Below are positions 1 through 9,148 of a DNA stretch of 64,000 nt, in pieces. The notes beneath the pieces were generated by a model. The model worked only from the letters and a program-made list of their open reading frames with translations. It did no database searches and was not told the DNA's origin. The position numbers and the translations under genes are program-made. Source of the stretch: Chelatococcus asaccharovorans (lineage in GTDB: Bacteria; Pseudomonadota; Alphaproteobacteria; Rhizobiales; Beijerinckiaceae); contig NZ_QJJK01000006.1 in the NCBI RefSeq assembly GCF_003201475.1, positions 310,001 to 374,000 of the forward strand, written 5' to 3'. Position 1 is the first letter of the stretch, and the number at the start of each line of letters is the position of its first letter.

Positions 1-828
1 TTGCGAATCAAAAGCGGGCTGGGCGTCCGTCAGATCCTCGCCCTCGACGATGACACGCCGCTCGACCGGCACCGGCTGCCCGGCATTGTCGCGCGAGGGA
101 ATCATGTCGACATCGGCCGGGTTGGCGCCGCCTTCCGCGATGAAGCGGAACTGCAGCTTGGCGGTACGGCCGAGAATCTCCTTGAGCCGCTGCGGATCCT
201 GCAGCCCCGGCACCTGCACCAGCACGCGGCCGGCGCCTTCGCGCTGGATGTTCGGCTCGGTCGTGCCGAGCGCATCGACACGACGCCGCAGCACCTCGAT
301 GGTCTGATCGACGGCACGGCGGACCCGATCCGTCACGCCCACGTCGGTCAAGGTGACCTGGATGAGACCGTCCGCCCCTTCTGAAACGTTGATGGTGCTG
401 TTGCCGGGCGTGCCAAGGATGGCATTCCCCGCCGGGCGCGCGAGTTCGTTGAGACGCAGGAGGAGACGTTGCCGGTCCGCCTCGCTCGGCACGCGCATCT
501 GCAGGCCGCGTGGCAAGGCTACGATGCCACCCTGCGGCGCAATGCGCGTCTCGCGTAGGATGCGCCGGACATCTTCGCGCAGGCTGGCGACCTGCGCACG
601 GATCAGGTCGTTCTCGTCGACCTCCAGCACGACATGCGAGCCGCCCTGCAGATCGAGACCGAGCACCATCGCGCGATGCGGCACGATCCAGGCCGGGATC
701 CAGCTTGGCACCGATGCCGCGATGCGCTCGCGTGTCGTCTCCGAAAACAGGTTCGGCGCCGCATAGGCGAAGCCGAGCAGCGTCAACAGGAGAATCGAGA
801 TGATCTTGGCTTTTGAGTAGCGCAGCAT
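1..828 (-). CDS. secD: Protein translocase subunit SecD (partial, 3' end outside the window)
   Basis: SecD is the inner-membrane partner of SecF and YajC that uses the proton gradient to help SecYEG-translocated proteins leave the channel on the periplasmic side. The visible 276 residues start with MLRYSKAKIISILLLTLLGF, a single N-terminal membrane segment, followed about 50 residues later by the family motif GLDLQGGSH at the start of the first periplasmic domain. The frame is open to base 1, so the C-terminal membrane bundle lies outside the window. The ATG at 828 follows the yajC stop by 17 bases, so the two are surely co-transcribed. Confidence 0.95.
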   Translation of the reverse strand, partial: MLRYSKAKIISILLLTLLGFAYAAPNLFSETTRERIAASVPSWIPAWIVPHRAMVLGLDLQGGSHVVLEVDENDLIRAQVASLREDVRRILRETRIAPQGGIVALPRGLQMRVPSEADRQRLLLRLNELARPAGNAILGTPGNSTINVSEGADGLIQVTLTDVGVTDRVRRAVDQTIEVLRRRVDALGTTEPNIQREGAGRVLVQVPGLQDPQRLKEILGRTAKLQFRFIAEGGANPADVDMIPSRDNAGQPVPVERRVIVEGEDLTDAQPAFDSQ

Positions 829-845
829 GGGCGGCGGCCTCCGCC

Positions 846-1175
846 TCAGCTCTTGACCGGCTCGGCCTTGGAACGCACTTCCGAAATCATACCACGCACG
901 ATGCGCACTTTGACCCCTTCGGCGATCTCGGCCTCGACTTCGCCGTCATCGACGACCTTCGTCACCTTGGCGATGAACCCGCCAGAGGTCACGATCGTGT
1001 CGCCGCGACGCACGTTCTTGATCATCTCCTGATGGGCCTTCTGCCGCTTCTGCTGGGGGCGCAGAATCAGGAACCACATGATCACGAAGATGAGAATGAA
1101 GGGGACGAACTGGATGAGCATGTCGCCCCCGCCACCGGCAGGAGCCGTGGACTGGGCGAAGGCTGGCGTGATCAC
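846..1175 (-). CDS. yajC: Preprotein translocase subunit YajC
   Basis: YajC is a small inner-membrane protein bound to SecDF. The 109-residue product has one strongly hydrophobic helix (FVPFILIFVIMWFLILRP), then the family motif LRPQQKRQKAH and a basic/beta cytoplasmic domain with the segment GDTIVTSGG. I chose the GTG at 1175 because GGAGGG lies six bases upstream. An in-frame ATG at 1253 would add 26 residues that do not resemble the family. It lies directly upstream of secD in the usual order yajC-secD-(secF). Confidence 0.93.
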   Translation of the reverse strand: MITPAFAQSTAPAGGGGDMLIQFVPFILIFVIMWFLILRPQQKRQKAHQEMIKNVRRGDTIVTSGGFIAKVTKVVDDGEVEAEIAEGVKVRIVRGMISEVRSKAEPVKS

Positions 1176-1358
1176 GAGAGTTCCCTCCGAAACAAGGTCC
1201 GACCCAAGGTGGGTGAAAGCGTACGGTCTGTATGAGGCGCGGACTATACCCATCGATCGATGGAAAGCAATCCAGCCGTGTGCTTAGAGCATGGACCGTA
1301 CCCGAGAAAGACAATATCCAACGGTCAAGATTTGCGGAGCGAGACGGAGAAGCGGACC

Positions 1359-2279
1359 ATGGCGCCGAAGGACGAGCAGCAACACCAGGATCCGAGCCTT
1401 TCCGACGGCGTGCTCGTCTCCACGCTGGAACGGATCGCCCAGGCGCTCGAGCGCCTTGCGCCGCCGCCGCCGGCACCAACCGATCTCGCCTCCGCCGATG
1501 CCTTCGTCTGGCACCCGCCTGCCCGGCTGCAGCCCGTTCCGCGGGTCAATCGCGTCGAGATGTCCTTGCTGCGCGGAATCGACCGGGTGCGCGATACGCT
1601 GGCTGAAAACACCGAGCGCTTCGCCCGTGGCCTGCCGGCCAACAACGCCCTGCTCTGGGGCGCGCGCGGCATGGGCAAGTCATCGCTCGTCAAGGCCGTC
1701 CATGCCGAGACGAACAAGCGCATCGCCGATCCCCGCCCGTCTGCCGACGACAGCCGGCTGAAGCTCATCGAGATCCACCGCGAGGATATCGAGAGCCTGC
1801 CTAACCTGATGGGGCTCATCCGCTCATCCCAGCACCGCTTCATCATCTTCTGCGACGACCTGTCCTTCGACACCGACGACACCTCCTACAAGTCGCTGAA
1901 GGCGGTGCTCGAGGGAGGCATCGAGGGCCGTCCTGACAATGTCGTGTTCTACGCCACCTCGAACCGCCGGCATCTCCTGCCCCGCGACATGATGGACAAC
2001 GAACGCTCGACGGCCATCAACCCCGGCGAGGCGATCGAGGAAAAGGTGTCCCTGTCCGACCGATTCGGCCTCTGGCTCGGCTTCCACAAATGCAGCCAGG
2101 ATGAGTATCTGGACATGGTGTTCGGCTATGCGAGCCACCTCGGCTTGTCGTACGACCAGGCGAAGCTGCGTGCCGAGGCGCTGGAATGGGCGACGACGCG
2201 CGGAGCACGTTCAGGCCGCACAGCCTGGCAATTCGTCCAGGACCTCGCCGGGCGCACCGGGACCGTGATTGAGGGTTAG
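1359..2279 (+). CDS. ATP-binding protein of the DUF815 family (AAA+ type)
   Basis: A 306-residue P-loop ATPase. The Walker A motif is GARGMGKS (residues 101-108) and the Walker B is FIIFCDDLSFD (161-171), followed by a sensor-like ATSNRRHLLP and an arginine-rich C-terminal segment. These match the DUF815 family of predicted AAA+ ATPases, whose substrate is not known to me. The ATG at 1359 follows the purine-rich stretch gagacggaga. An upstream in-frame ATG at 1260 would add 33 residues with no family look. It is the only plus-strand gene between secD and dgt, divergent from yajC, so it has its own promoter. Confidence 0.88.
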   Translation: MAPKDEQQHQDPSLSDGVLVSTLERIAQALERLAPPPPAPTDLASADAFVWHPPARLQPVPRVNRVEMSLLRGIDRVRDTLAENTERFARGLPANNALLWGARGMGKSSLVKAVHAETNKRIADPRPSADDSRLKLIEIHREDIESLPNLMGLIRSSQHRFIIFCDDLSFDTDDTSYKSLKAVLEGGIEGRPDNVVFYATSNRRHLLPRDMMDNERSTAINPGEAIEEKVSLSDRFGLWLGFHKCSQDEYLDMVFGYASHLGLSYDQAKLRAEALEWATTRGARSGRTAWQFVQDLAGRTGTVIEG

Positions 2280-2617
2280 GCCAATCGACCTTCGGTCATT
2301 GTGTAAATCGCTGGCGTCCCCTCTCCCCCAACGCCGGCAGTTGCCGCAACAGGGCGCCGGCGCCAATCGCTAGCGTCCCCTCTCCCGTTTGGGAGAGGGA
2401 CAGGGTGAGGGCGACTGCCGAATCCGCAAAGCGCCCCCCTCACCCGACACTTCGTGCCGACCTCTCCCCGCCGGGGAGAGGTGAGAGCCCCGGCACCGGC
2501 CGCAGACGCCGACGTCGATCGATTGGGTTCCCTCACCCCCAACGCCGGCAGTTGCCGTGTTGGGCTCTATAAGAATGCCGAGTTGGCAACAGCCAACTTG
2601 GGCTGGAGAGGTGAGAC
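2280..2617. repeat. Gene-free stretch with palindromic and direct intergenic repeats
   Basis: No convincing gene. The 21-base sequence containing AACGCCGGCAGTTGCCG occurs twice, at 2326-2346 and 2537-2557. Between them lie two perfect hairpins: ccctctccc/gggagaggg (2378-2399, loop gttt) and cctctcccc/ggggagagg (2461-2481), plus agttggc/gccaact (2581-2598). This is the C-rich repeat type often scattered between genes in Hyphomicrobiales. It lies between two convergent genes. Confidence 0.7.
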
Positions 2618-2649
2618 AAAAAACCCGGCACGTCGCGCGCGCCGGGTTT
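2618..2649 (-). terminator. Rho-independent terminator of the LysM/M23 gene
   Basis: On the minus strand a 9-bp perfect stem AAACCCGGC/GCCGGGTTT with an 11-base loop runs into a six-T tract. It lies 31 bases past the stop of the LysM/M23 lipoprotein gene and ends the long minus-strand block that starts upstream. Confidence 0.85.
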
Positions 2650-2680
2650 CTTGACAGTGGGGAAGAGAGATTGCCGCCGT

Positions 2681-3988
2681 TCAGAGCCCGGCGAGGTGGT
2701 TCATGGGATCCACCGGGGTCGAGCCCTTGCGCAGCTCGAAATGCAGCTGCGGCGACGAGACATTACCGGTCTGGCCCGATTTCGCGATGGTCTGGCCGCG
2801 CTTCACTTTCTCGCCGCGCTTCACCATAAGCTCGCCATTGTTGGCATAAGCGCTGACCCAGCCGTCCTCATGCCGGATCAGGACGAGATTGCCGTAGCCC
2901 TTCAGCTCACTGCCGGAATAGGCAACGGTGCCGCCTTCGGCCGCCTTGACGGGCGTTCCTTCCGGCACGGCGATATTGATGCCCTCGTTGCCGCCGCGCC
3001 CACCGAAGCCCTGAATCACCCGGCCACGCGCCGGCCAGCGGAACTCGTTGGCGGACGCTCCCGGCTTCGGAATGCTTCCCGTGGTCTCCGGCTCGGTCGG
3101 CTGCGCGACCGCCACCTGCTGCGATGCCGCGGGCTTCGCCGCCTGGGCCGGAGCGGCTGCGGACTTCGCCGCGGCAGCGGGGGCAGCGGCCTGCGTCGGC
3201 TTCACCTCCGGCGCGGCCGGTTTTGCCGCGGTTTTCGACGGCGCGGTCAGAACCTGGGTCTTCGCAGCCTCGACGGCCTGCGTTGCAGGCTTCGTCAGCG
3301 TGGCGCTGCCGAGGCGCGGCGCAGCGGGCGGCTGCACCTTCGCGATCTGCGAGCGCGCGGACTGGTCAACCGCCGCGAGCTGGCGCTGCGGCTGGGCGGC
3401 GAGATTGCCAACCGCCGCGCGGCTGCTGGAGACCGTCGACTGAACCTGATTGCGCTGGGCCGAAATCACCTGGCTCGCGTGCTGCACCGGCGCCGCCGAC
3501 GGGTTATAGACAGGAATGGTGATCTGCTGGCCGGGTGCCACGCTCGTCCCCTTGAGGCCATTGGCCGCGACAAGGGCCGAAACCGGTACGTTGTAGCGGC
3601 CGGAGATGGCGGCGAGCGTGTCGCCGGAACCAACGACGAAGGGCGTTCCGCCCTGCGCCGTCCAGCCGGTGGCGCTGCCTATGACGGCCTCCGCGGGAGC
3701 CGTCGAACGGGGCGCTGTGGCGGGCGCGGCGAGCGGCGCGCTGGCGACCGCCGCCGGCGGGGTGTAGCCACCCTGCGCGTTGTCGTAGCCGCTGACGGGC
3801 GCTGACCCGCCAAGGCTGCCGGTGGTGGCGACCTCATCCTGCCCCTTGGACTTGAAGGGGTCCGCGAAGGGGTTTTGCACGAAGCGCATACTATCCGTGC
3901 CGCAGCCGGACGCGACGCTCGCGAGAAGCCCTACAATAGCCACCCGCGACAACAGCCGCGGCCGCAACGACGCTAGACGTTCACGCAT
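2681..3988 (-). CDS. NlpD-like lipoprotein: LysM plus degenerate LytM/M23 domain
   Basis: A 435-residue envelope protein. The signal sequence ends in a lipobox (LLASVASGC), so it is probably lipid-anchored. A LysM domain (VVGSGDTLAAISGRYNV... to GQQITIP) binds peptidoglycan; a long Ala/Pro-rich linker follows, then a C-terminal M23/LytM domain. In that domain the usual HxxxD zinc motif reads NEGIN and the final HxH reads QLH, so three of four expected ligands are missing. That pattern is known from NlpD/EnvC, which activate amidases during division instead of cutting wall themselves. The ATG at 3988 is preferred over 4051 because it opens directly on the signal peptide. It is the last gene of the surE-pcm unit, as in other proteobacteria. 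Confidence 0.88.
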   Translation of the reverse strand: MRERLASLRPRLLSRVAIVGLLASVASGCGTDSMRFVQNPFADPFKSKGQDEVATTGSLGGSAPVSGYDNAQGGYTPPAAVASAPLAAPATAPRSTAPAEAVIGSATGWTAQGGTPFVVGSGDTLAAISGRYNVPVSALVAANGLKGTSVAPGQQITIPVYNPSAAPVQHASQVISAQRNQVQSTVSSSRAAVGNLAAQPQRQLAAVDQSARSQIAKVQPPAAPRLGSATLTKPATQAVEAAKTQVLTAPSKTAAKPAAPEVKPTQAAAPAAAAKSAAAPAQAAKPAASQQVAVAQPTEPETTGSIPKPGASANEFRWPARGRVIQGFGGRGGNEGINIAVPEGTPVKAAEGGTVAYSGSELKGYGNLVLIRHEDGWVSAYANNGELMVKRGEKVKRGQTIAKSGQTGNVSSPQLHFELRKGSTPVDPMNHLAGL

Positions 3989-4118
3989 CGACACACCCAC
4001 TTCAACGCAACAAATCCGCAGGCTGATTAAAAGCGGATTCAGGTTAAGCAAGCGTTGCTTTGGGGGGTATTATGGATAATTTCTGCTCGTGATTCTCGTG
4101 TGGTTCTCGTTACAATCT

Positions 4119-4850
4119 TCAAAGTGCTTTCGCGACCCCGTGTGCCAAGGGCGGCAGGCGGATGGCGACGCCCAGCTCTTCAGTCAGCGTCCCGTCGGTC
4201 GCCCGCGTCATGCGCAGCAAATGTTGCCGGCCATCGACGTTACGGGCCCCGACAAGGCAACCACCGGGCGCAAGCCTGGCCGTCAGCGCCAACGGCGGCG
4301 GCTCATCAAGCGCGCCGTTCAACAGGATGCGGTCGAAAAGCCCGAGGCCGTCCTCGCCGCCGTCCGTGGTCTCACCGATCGCCAGACCATCGGCCGCCAT
4401 GATCCCGACATTGTCGAGATTGAGCGTGGCGATACGTTCCGTCGCGGCCAGCGCCAGCGTCCTGAAACGCTCGACGGAGGTGACAGAGCGGCCGAGATGC
4501 CCCAGCACCGCAGCCACATAGCCTGAGCCTGTTCCCACTTCGAGAATGCGATGACCGCGCTTGACACCGAGCGAGAGCAGCATCGTGGCGATGGTTGCCG
4601 GCGCCGTCATCGTCTGGCCGCAGGGCAGCGGCAGCGACACGTCGGCGCGGGCGAGATCGCTGAAACGGCGCGGGGCAAACAAGTCGCGCGGCACCATTTC
4701 CATGGCGCGCAGCAAGGTCGTGTCGCGAATGCCCCGCGCCCTGAGGCTCAGCAGGAAGGCAACGGTCTCCTCGGCGCCGGGTTGGGGACCCGCGCGCCCG
4801 GTGTCGGCGCCGAGGCCTGCACCTGGAATGGGAGCCGTCGGTTGTGCCAT
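4119..4850 (-). CDS. pcm: Protein-L-isoaspartate O-methyltransferase
   Basis: Pcm methylates isoaspartyl residues in aged proteins using S-adenosylmethionine so that they can revert to aspartate. The 243-residue product has the family's LPCGQTMTAPATIATMLL segment and the SAM-binding motif LEVGTGSGYVAAVLGHL near residue 105. The N-terminal 25 residues are poorly conserved and rich in Pro/Gly. The start lies four bases past the surE stop, so the two are translated from one message; surE-pcm is a classic pair. Confidence 0.93.
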   Translation of the reverse strand: MAQPTAPIPGAGLGADTGRAGPQPGAEETVAFLLSLRARGIRDTTLLRAMEMVPRDLFAPRRFSDLARADVSLPLPCGQTMTAPATIATMLLSLGVKRGHRILEVGTGSGYVAAVLGHLGRSVTSVERFRTLALAATERIATLNLDNVGIMAADGLAIGETTDGGEDGLGLFDRILLNGALDEPPPLALTARLAPGGCLVGARNVDGRQHLLRMTRATDGTLTEELGVAIRLPPLAHGVAKAL

Positions 4851-4854
4851 ATCG

Positions 4855-5616
4855 TCAGCCGAACAGCCGCGCGAAACGCGTCATGGTCGGCTCGTGGGTC
4901 ATGTTCAGCTGCAGCGGCGTCACCGAGATCCTGTGCTCGGCGAGGGCCTTCAGATCCGTGCCATTGGCGAGATGCGGCGTCCCGCGCGTCGGCGTCAGCC
5001 AGAAATACGGATTGTTGCGACCGTCCATCCGTTCGTCCAGCTTCAGCACATCGAGACCGCGGCGTCCCTGCATGGTCACCGCAACGCCCTTGACGTCCTC
5101 AGGCTGGCAGGCCGGAAAGTTGATATTGACGAGGGTACCTTCGTCGAGGCCGTCGTCGAGCAGCTTGCGGATGAGCGATGCCGCATGGGTCTCAGCGCAG
5201 CCCCAAGGCGTGTTGTCACGCTGGCCCGCCGGGAAGGCCTGCGATAGCGCAATCGCCGGAAGGCCCAGGATGGCGCCTTCCATGGCGCCGGCGATGGTGC
5301 CGGAATAGATGACATCCTCGGCGACGTTCTGCCCGCGATTGACGCCGGACAGCACCAGGTCCGGCGCCTTGTCGGCCAGCACCTTGCGCATGCCCATGAT
5401 GACGCAGTCGGAGGGCGTGCCCTTCACGGCGAACTCGCGCTCGCCGACCTTGCGCAGCCGCAGCGGGTCATGCAGCGACAGGGAGTGCGACACGCCGCTC
5501 TGGTCGGTTTCCGGCGCCACGGTCCACACATCGTCCGACAGCTCATGCGCGATCGCCTGCAGGACCTTCAGCCCCGGCGCTTGAATGCCGTCGTCATTGG
5601 TCACGATGATGCGCAT
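4855..5616 (-). CDS. surE: 5'/3'-nucleotidase SurE
   Basis: SurE removes phosphate from nucleoside monophosphates (and in some species short polyphosphate) and is linked to stationary-phase survival. All metal-site residues are visible: the N-terminal TNDDG with D8 and D9, S40 in TDQSGVSHS, and N93 in SGVNRG. The length of 253 residues is normal. It lies between serS and pcm in the same direction. An isolated hairpin in the 102-base gap after serS may soften read-through. Confidence 0.96.
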   Translation of the reverse strand: MRIIVTNDDGIQAPGLKVLQAIAHELSDDVWTVAPETDQSGVSHSLSLHDPLRLRKVGEREFAVKGTPSDCVIMGMRKVLADKAPDLVLSGVNRGQNVAEDVIYSGTIAGAMEGAILGLPAIALSQAFPAGQRDNTPWGCAETHAASLIRKLLDDGLDEGTLVNINFPACQPEDVKGVAVTMQGRRGLDVLKLDERMDGRNNPYFWLTPTRGTPHLANGTDLKALAEHRISVTPLQLNMTHEPTMTRFARLFG

Positions 5617-5677
5617 GGCTTATCCAGTCCTTCTTATCCTGCAAACGTCACGAATGGCTGGAACGCTATCACGCCCC

Positions 5678-5700
5678 GGGGCCGATATACGATCGGCCCC
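5678..5700. other. Perfect hairpin between serS and surE
   Basis: A 9-bp inverted repeat GGGGCCGAT/ATCGGCCCC with a five-base loop lies in the 102-base gap. No T-run follows on either strand, so it is not a standard terminator. It may be an mRNA processing or stability element, or a chance GC hairpin. Confidence 0.5.
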
Positions 5701-5718
5701 CTGCCGCAAAGCCGTCCC

Positions 5719-7047
5719 TCAGGCGACGGCCTCGACGGTGGTCTGGCCCATCATGTAAGGACGCAGCACGGGCGGAATGGTGACCGATCCATCCGCGTTC
5801 TGCCAGGTCTCCAGCACGGCAACCAGCGCGCGCCCGACCGCCGTGCCCGACCCGTTGAGGGTATGGACAAGCCGCGTCTGCTTGGCGCCGGCCGCACGGA
5901 ACCGCGCCTGCATGCGCCGCGCCTGGAAGTCGCCGCAGACCGAGCAGCTCGAAATCTCGCGATAGGCGTCCTGCCCGGGCAGCCACACCTCGATGTCATA
6001 GGTCTTCTGCGAGGCAAAGCCCATGTCGCCGGTGCACAGGGTCACCACCCGGTAGTGCAGCTCAAGCCGCTTCAGGATCTCCTCGGCGGCGGCCAGCATG
6101 CGCTCGTGCTCCTCGCCGGATGTCTCCGGCGTGGTGATGGAGACGAGCTCGACCTTGGTGAACTGGTGCTGGCGGATCATGCCGCGCGTGTCCCGCCCGG
6201 CGGAGCCCGCCTCGGCGCGGAAACACGGGGTCAGTGCGGTGAATCGCTTTGGCAGCTCTTCCTCGGAAAGGATTGATTCGCGGACCAGATTCGTCAGCGG
6301 CACTTCCGCGGTCGGGATCAGCCAGTGGCTCCCGGCGGCGGCGTCTGCCTGGGCGCGCCCCGCTGTCACACTGAACTGATCGTCCTCGAATTTCGGCAGC
6401 TGCGCCGTGCCGAACATGGCATCGTCACGCACCAGAAGCGGCGGATTGACTTCCGTATAGCCGTGCTCGCCCGTATGGACATCGAGCATGAACTGGCCGA
6501 GCGCCCGCTCCAGCCGCGCGAGCTGCCCCTTGAGCACGACGAAACGCGCGCCGGAAAGCTTGGCCGCCGTCTCGAAATCCATGAGGCCGAGGCCCTCGCC
6601 GATCTCGAAATGCTGCTTCGGCGTGAAGGCATAATTGCGCTTGGCACCGTGCTGGTGGCGCTCGACATTGTCATGCTCGTCGGCGCCGGTCGGCACCGCG
6701 TCGAGCGGCGTGTTGGGGATGGCGGCCAGTTCCCGATCGAGCTCGGCCAGCGCCTCACGCTCCTCCGCCTCGAGTTCGGGCGCCCTGTCTTTCAGCGCCG
6801 CGACCTCGGCCATCAGCGCCTGCGCGCGCGCCTCGTCCTTCGCCTTCTTCGCCTCGCCGACTTCACGCGACAGCGCGTTGCGCCGCTCCTGCACCGATTG
6901 GGCGGCGGCGATGGCCGCACGCCGGCGGTCATCGAGCCCGAGAAGCTTGTCGAGAAGGGCTTGTGCCGCCTCCTTGGAGGAGCCACGGCGGATCAACCCC
7001 GTCACGAAGGGTTCGGGGTTGTCGCGAATGAGGCGAATGTCGTGCAT
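5719..7047 (-). CDS. serS: Seryl-tRNA synthetase
   Basis: Class II synthetase that charges tRNA(Ser) (and tRNA(Sec) where present). The 442-residue product has the N-terminal two-helix coiled-coil arm (about residues 30-110, rich in Ala/Glu/Lys/Arg), motif 2 in [20 protein letters not shown], the serine-specific region near [13 protein letters not shown], and motif 3 in [16 protein letters not shown]. The start ATG at 7047 gives the normal [12 protein letters not shown] opening. It follows tatC by 56 bases on the same strand. Confidence 0.97.
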   Translation of the reverse strand: MHDIRLIRDNPEPFVTGLIRRGSSKEAAQALLDKLLGLDDRRRAAIAAAQSVQERRNALSREVGEAKKAKDEARAQALMAEVAALKDRAPELEAEEREALAELDRELAAIPNTPLDAVPTGADEHDNVERHQHGAKRNYAFTPKQHFEIGEGLGLMDFETAAKLSGARFVVLKGQLARLERALGQFMLDVHTGEHGYTEVNPPLLVRDDAMFGTAQLPKFEDDQFSVTAGRAQADAAAGSHWLIPTAEVPLTNLVRESILSEEELPKRFTALTPCFRAEAGSAGRDTRGMIRQHQFTKVELVSITTPETSGEEHERMLAAAEEILKRLELHYRVVTLCTGDMGFASQKTYDIEVWLPGQDAYREISSCSVCGDFQARRMQARFRAAGAKQTRLVHTLNGSGTAVGRALVAVLETWQNADGSVTIPPVLRPYMMGQTTVEAVA

Positions 7048-7103
7048 GGGCCTGTGCTATCTCAGCCGCCGGGCAATCATCAACGGCGTGCTTGCGGCAA
7101 GGC

Positions 7104-7928
7104 TCACTCCGCTTCGCGTGCGGCCTCGGCTTCCGCCCGCTTCTTCTCGACCATCCGGACCGAGACGATAGACAGCTCGTAAAGGAGGAGCGTAGGCAGG
7201 GCAAGGGATACCTGGCTGATGATATCCGGCGGGGTCAGCACGGCCGCGACGATGAACACGCCGACGATGGCATAACGCCGCTTGTCCTTCAGGAACTGGC
7301 TGTCGATCAGTCCCGCGCGCGCCAGAAGCGTGAGAATCACCGGCAACTGGAAGCAGATGCCGAAGGCGAAGATCAGCGTCATGATCAGCGAGAGATACTC
7401 GCTGACCTTCGGCAGAAGCTCGATCGCGGCGTGGCCCGGGCTGCCCGCCTGCTGCTGGCCGAGCGAGAAATTCATCACCATCGGCATGGCGATGAAATAG
7501 ACGACAGCCGCGCCCAAGGCGAAAAACAACGGCGTCGCCACGAGATAAGGCAGAAAGGCCTGCCGCTCGTTCTTGTACAGACCCGGCGCGACGAATTTGT
7601 AGATCTGGGTCGCCACCACGGGGAACGACAGGAAGGCCGCGCCGAAGACCGCGATCTTGATCTGCGTGAAGAGATATTCGAGCGGTGCGGTGTAGATCAG
7701 GCGCACGTCTGCGCCCGATCCGGCGGCGAACACATAGGGCCACACCAGGATGTTGTAGATCTGCTTGGCCAGCAGGAAGCAGAGGAAGAACATCACGATA
7801 AAGCTGATCAACGCCTTGATCAGGCGTGAGCGCAGCTCGATGAGATGATCGATCAGGGGCGCCCGTGAGGCCTCGACCTCGTCGAGTTCTTCCTCGACAG
7901 GCGGCACGCTCGTCTGAACCTCGCTCAT
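7104..7928 (-). CDS. tatC: Twin-arginine translocase subunit TatC
   Basis: TatC is the polytopic inner-membrane receptor for twin-arginine signal peptides. The 274-residue product carries the family opening LIDHLIELRSRL, six hydrophobic segments, the FLPYLVATPLFFALGAA region and a C-terminal cytoplasmic Lys/Arg/Glu tail. The start overlaps the tatB stop by four bases (7925-7928), which indicates coupled translation. Confidence 0.97.
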   Translation of the reverse strand: MSEVQTSVPPVEEELDEVEASRAPLIDHLIELRSRLIKALISFIVMFFLCFLLAKQIYNILVWPYVFAAGSGADVRLIYTAPLEYLFTQIKIAVFGAAFLSFPVVATQIYKFVAPGLYKNERQAFLPYLVATPLFFALGAAVVYFIAMPMVMNFSLGQQQAGSPGHAAIELLPKVSEYLSLIMTLIFAFGICFQLPVILTLLARAGLIDSQFLKDKRRYAIVGVFIVAAVLTPPDIISQVSLALPTLLLYELSIVSVRMVEKKRAEAEAAREAE

Positions 7929-9070
7929 GTCAGGCTTCCTTCGCCCGGCACTTCAGGCTTGGTCACAGCGGCTTCGCCCGCCGGGGCCGCCTCGCCCGCG
8001 GCCGCACCGGCCTTCCGCGCCTCCTGAGGTACGGGAGGCGTTTTGGACTTGATGCCCGTCTGGGGCTTAGGGGCGATCTTGGGCTTAGAGGCGATCTTGG
8101 GCTTGGGGGCAATCTTGGGCTTGGGAGCGATCTTGGGCTGGAGAGCGGTCGTGGATTTGGGAGCGGTCGTGGATTTGGAGGCGGCCTTGGCGTTGCCAGA
8201 CGCTACGGCGTCTGCATTGGCCACGTCTGTATTCGCCGCGACAGTCGTCCCGGACCGGGCCGGGGCGGGAGATTTGGCAGCGGCCGGGGAGCGCGGAGCC
8301 CGCGCCTTGGGGGCCGGGGCGACGCCGTCACCCGTTTTTTCGGCTGCGGCTGTCTTGCTTCCGGATCGGACGGCAGGCTTGCGCGTTGCGGCCGGAGCAA
8401 CGGCCCCCACAGGAGCAGGCTCGGCCGACTTGACGGGCTCGGCCGACTTGGCGGGCTCAGCGGCCTTTGCCGCTTCGGCCGACTTGACGGACTTAGCCGA
8501 CTTGGTGGGCTTAGCCGGCTCGGCAGGCCCATGCGCTGCATTCAGAATCGCTGCGGGCTCGGGAGGTGTAGGCAGTTGGGCCAAGCCAAGATCGAGTGGC
8601 GGTGCCGGATGATCCGGATGCGGAGCGGCAACCAGGTCTGAAGCCGACGCGTGGACCGTGCTGGAGGCTCCTCCGCCAATCGTAGCACCGCCCTCGGCCG
8701 CCTCGGTCGTGGCCGACGGGTCCGAAAGCGAGGACGTCGCCGGCGTATCAGGCCCCGCTGTCACGGCCGGCTTGTTCTCGATGCTGCCGCGCAGGTCGTC
8801 GCGCACCGTCTGCAGTTCATCCCGAACCGTCTGGAGCGGATTGAAGGACTTGGTTGCATCCTTCACGCTGTCGACGCTGCGCTTGATGTCGTCGAGCTCG
8901 GCCTCGCGCATCGCCTCGTTGAACTGCGCCTGGAACTCCGCTGCCATGCGCTTGAGCTTGGTGGTGAACTGCCCAACCGTCTTCAGGGCGCGCGGGAGAT
9001 CCTTCGGACCAATGACGACGAGCGCCACCGCACCGACCAGGAGTAATTCGCTCCAACCTATATCGAACAT
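7925..9070 (-). CDS. tatB: Sec-independent translocase protein TatB with a long Ala/Pro/Lys tail
   Basis: TatB works with TatC in substrate recognition. The first ~75 residues are standard: MFDIGWSELLLVGAVALVVIG is the membrane helix with its Pro hinge (PKDLPRAL), followed by an amphipathic helix. The rest, to residue 381, is a low-complexity extension rich in Ala, Pro, Lys and Ser, more than twice the usual TatB length. It includes a tandem repeat of the six-residue type APKPKI encoded by 18-bp units at 8063-8188. Frame and codon use stay coherent throughout, so the tail is probably translated. It lies 78 bases after tatA and overlaps tatC by four bases. Confidence 0.93.
   Translation of the reverse strand: MFDIGWSELLLVGAVALVVIGPKDLPRALKTVGQFTTKLKRMAAEFQAQFNEAMREAELDDIKRSVDSVKDATKSFNPLQTVRDELQTVRDDLRGSIENKPAVTAGPDTPATSSLSDPSATTEAAEGGATIGGGASSTVHASASDLVAAPHPDHPAPPLDLGLAQLPTPPEPAAILNAAHGPAEPAKPTKSAKSVKSAEAAKAAEPAKSAEPVKSAEPAPVGAVAPAATRKPAVRSGSKTAAAEKTGDGVAPAPKARAPRSPAAAKSPAPARSGTTVAANTDVANADAVASGNAKAASKSTTAPKSTTALQPKIAPKPKIAPKPKIASKPKIAPKPQTGIKSKTPPVPQEARKAGAAAGEAAPAGEAAVTKPEVPGEGSLT
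8063..8188 (-). repeat. 18-bp tandem repeat inside tatB (seven units)
   Basis: Seven consecutive 18-bp units (8063, 8081, 8099, 8117, 8135, 8153, 8171). The first four are nearly identical (gggctt followed by a/g-rich and gatctt or aatctt) and the last three are diverged. They encode repeated PKI/A-K-P blocks of the TatB tail. Such repeats can change copy number by slippage without breaking the frame. Confidence 0.85.
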
Positions 9071-9148
9071 GTCAGGCTCAACGGCGTCCGGCGATCCGAT
9101 TGCATCAGGCTCATCAATGCGGCCGGGCCGCCGCGCGCATTATCGTAA

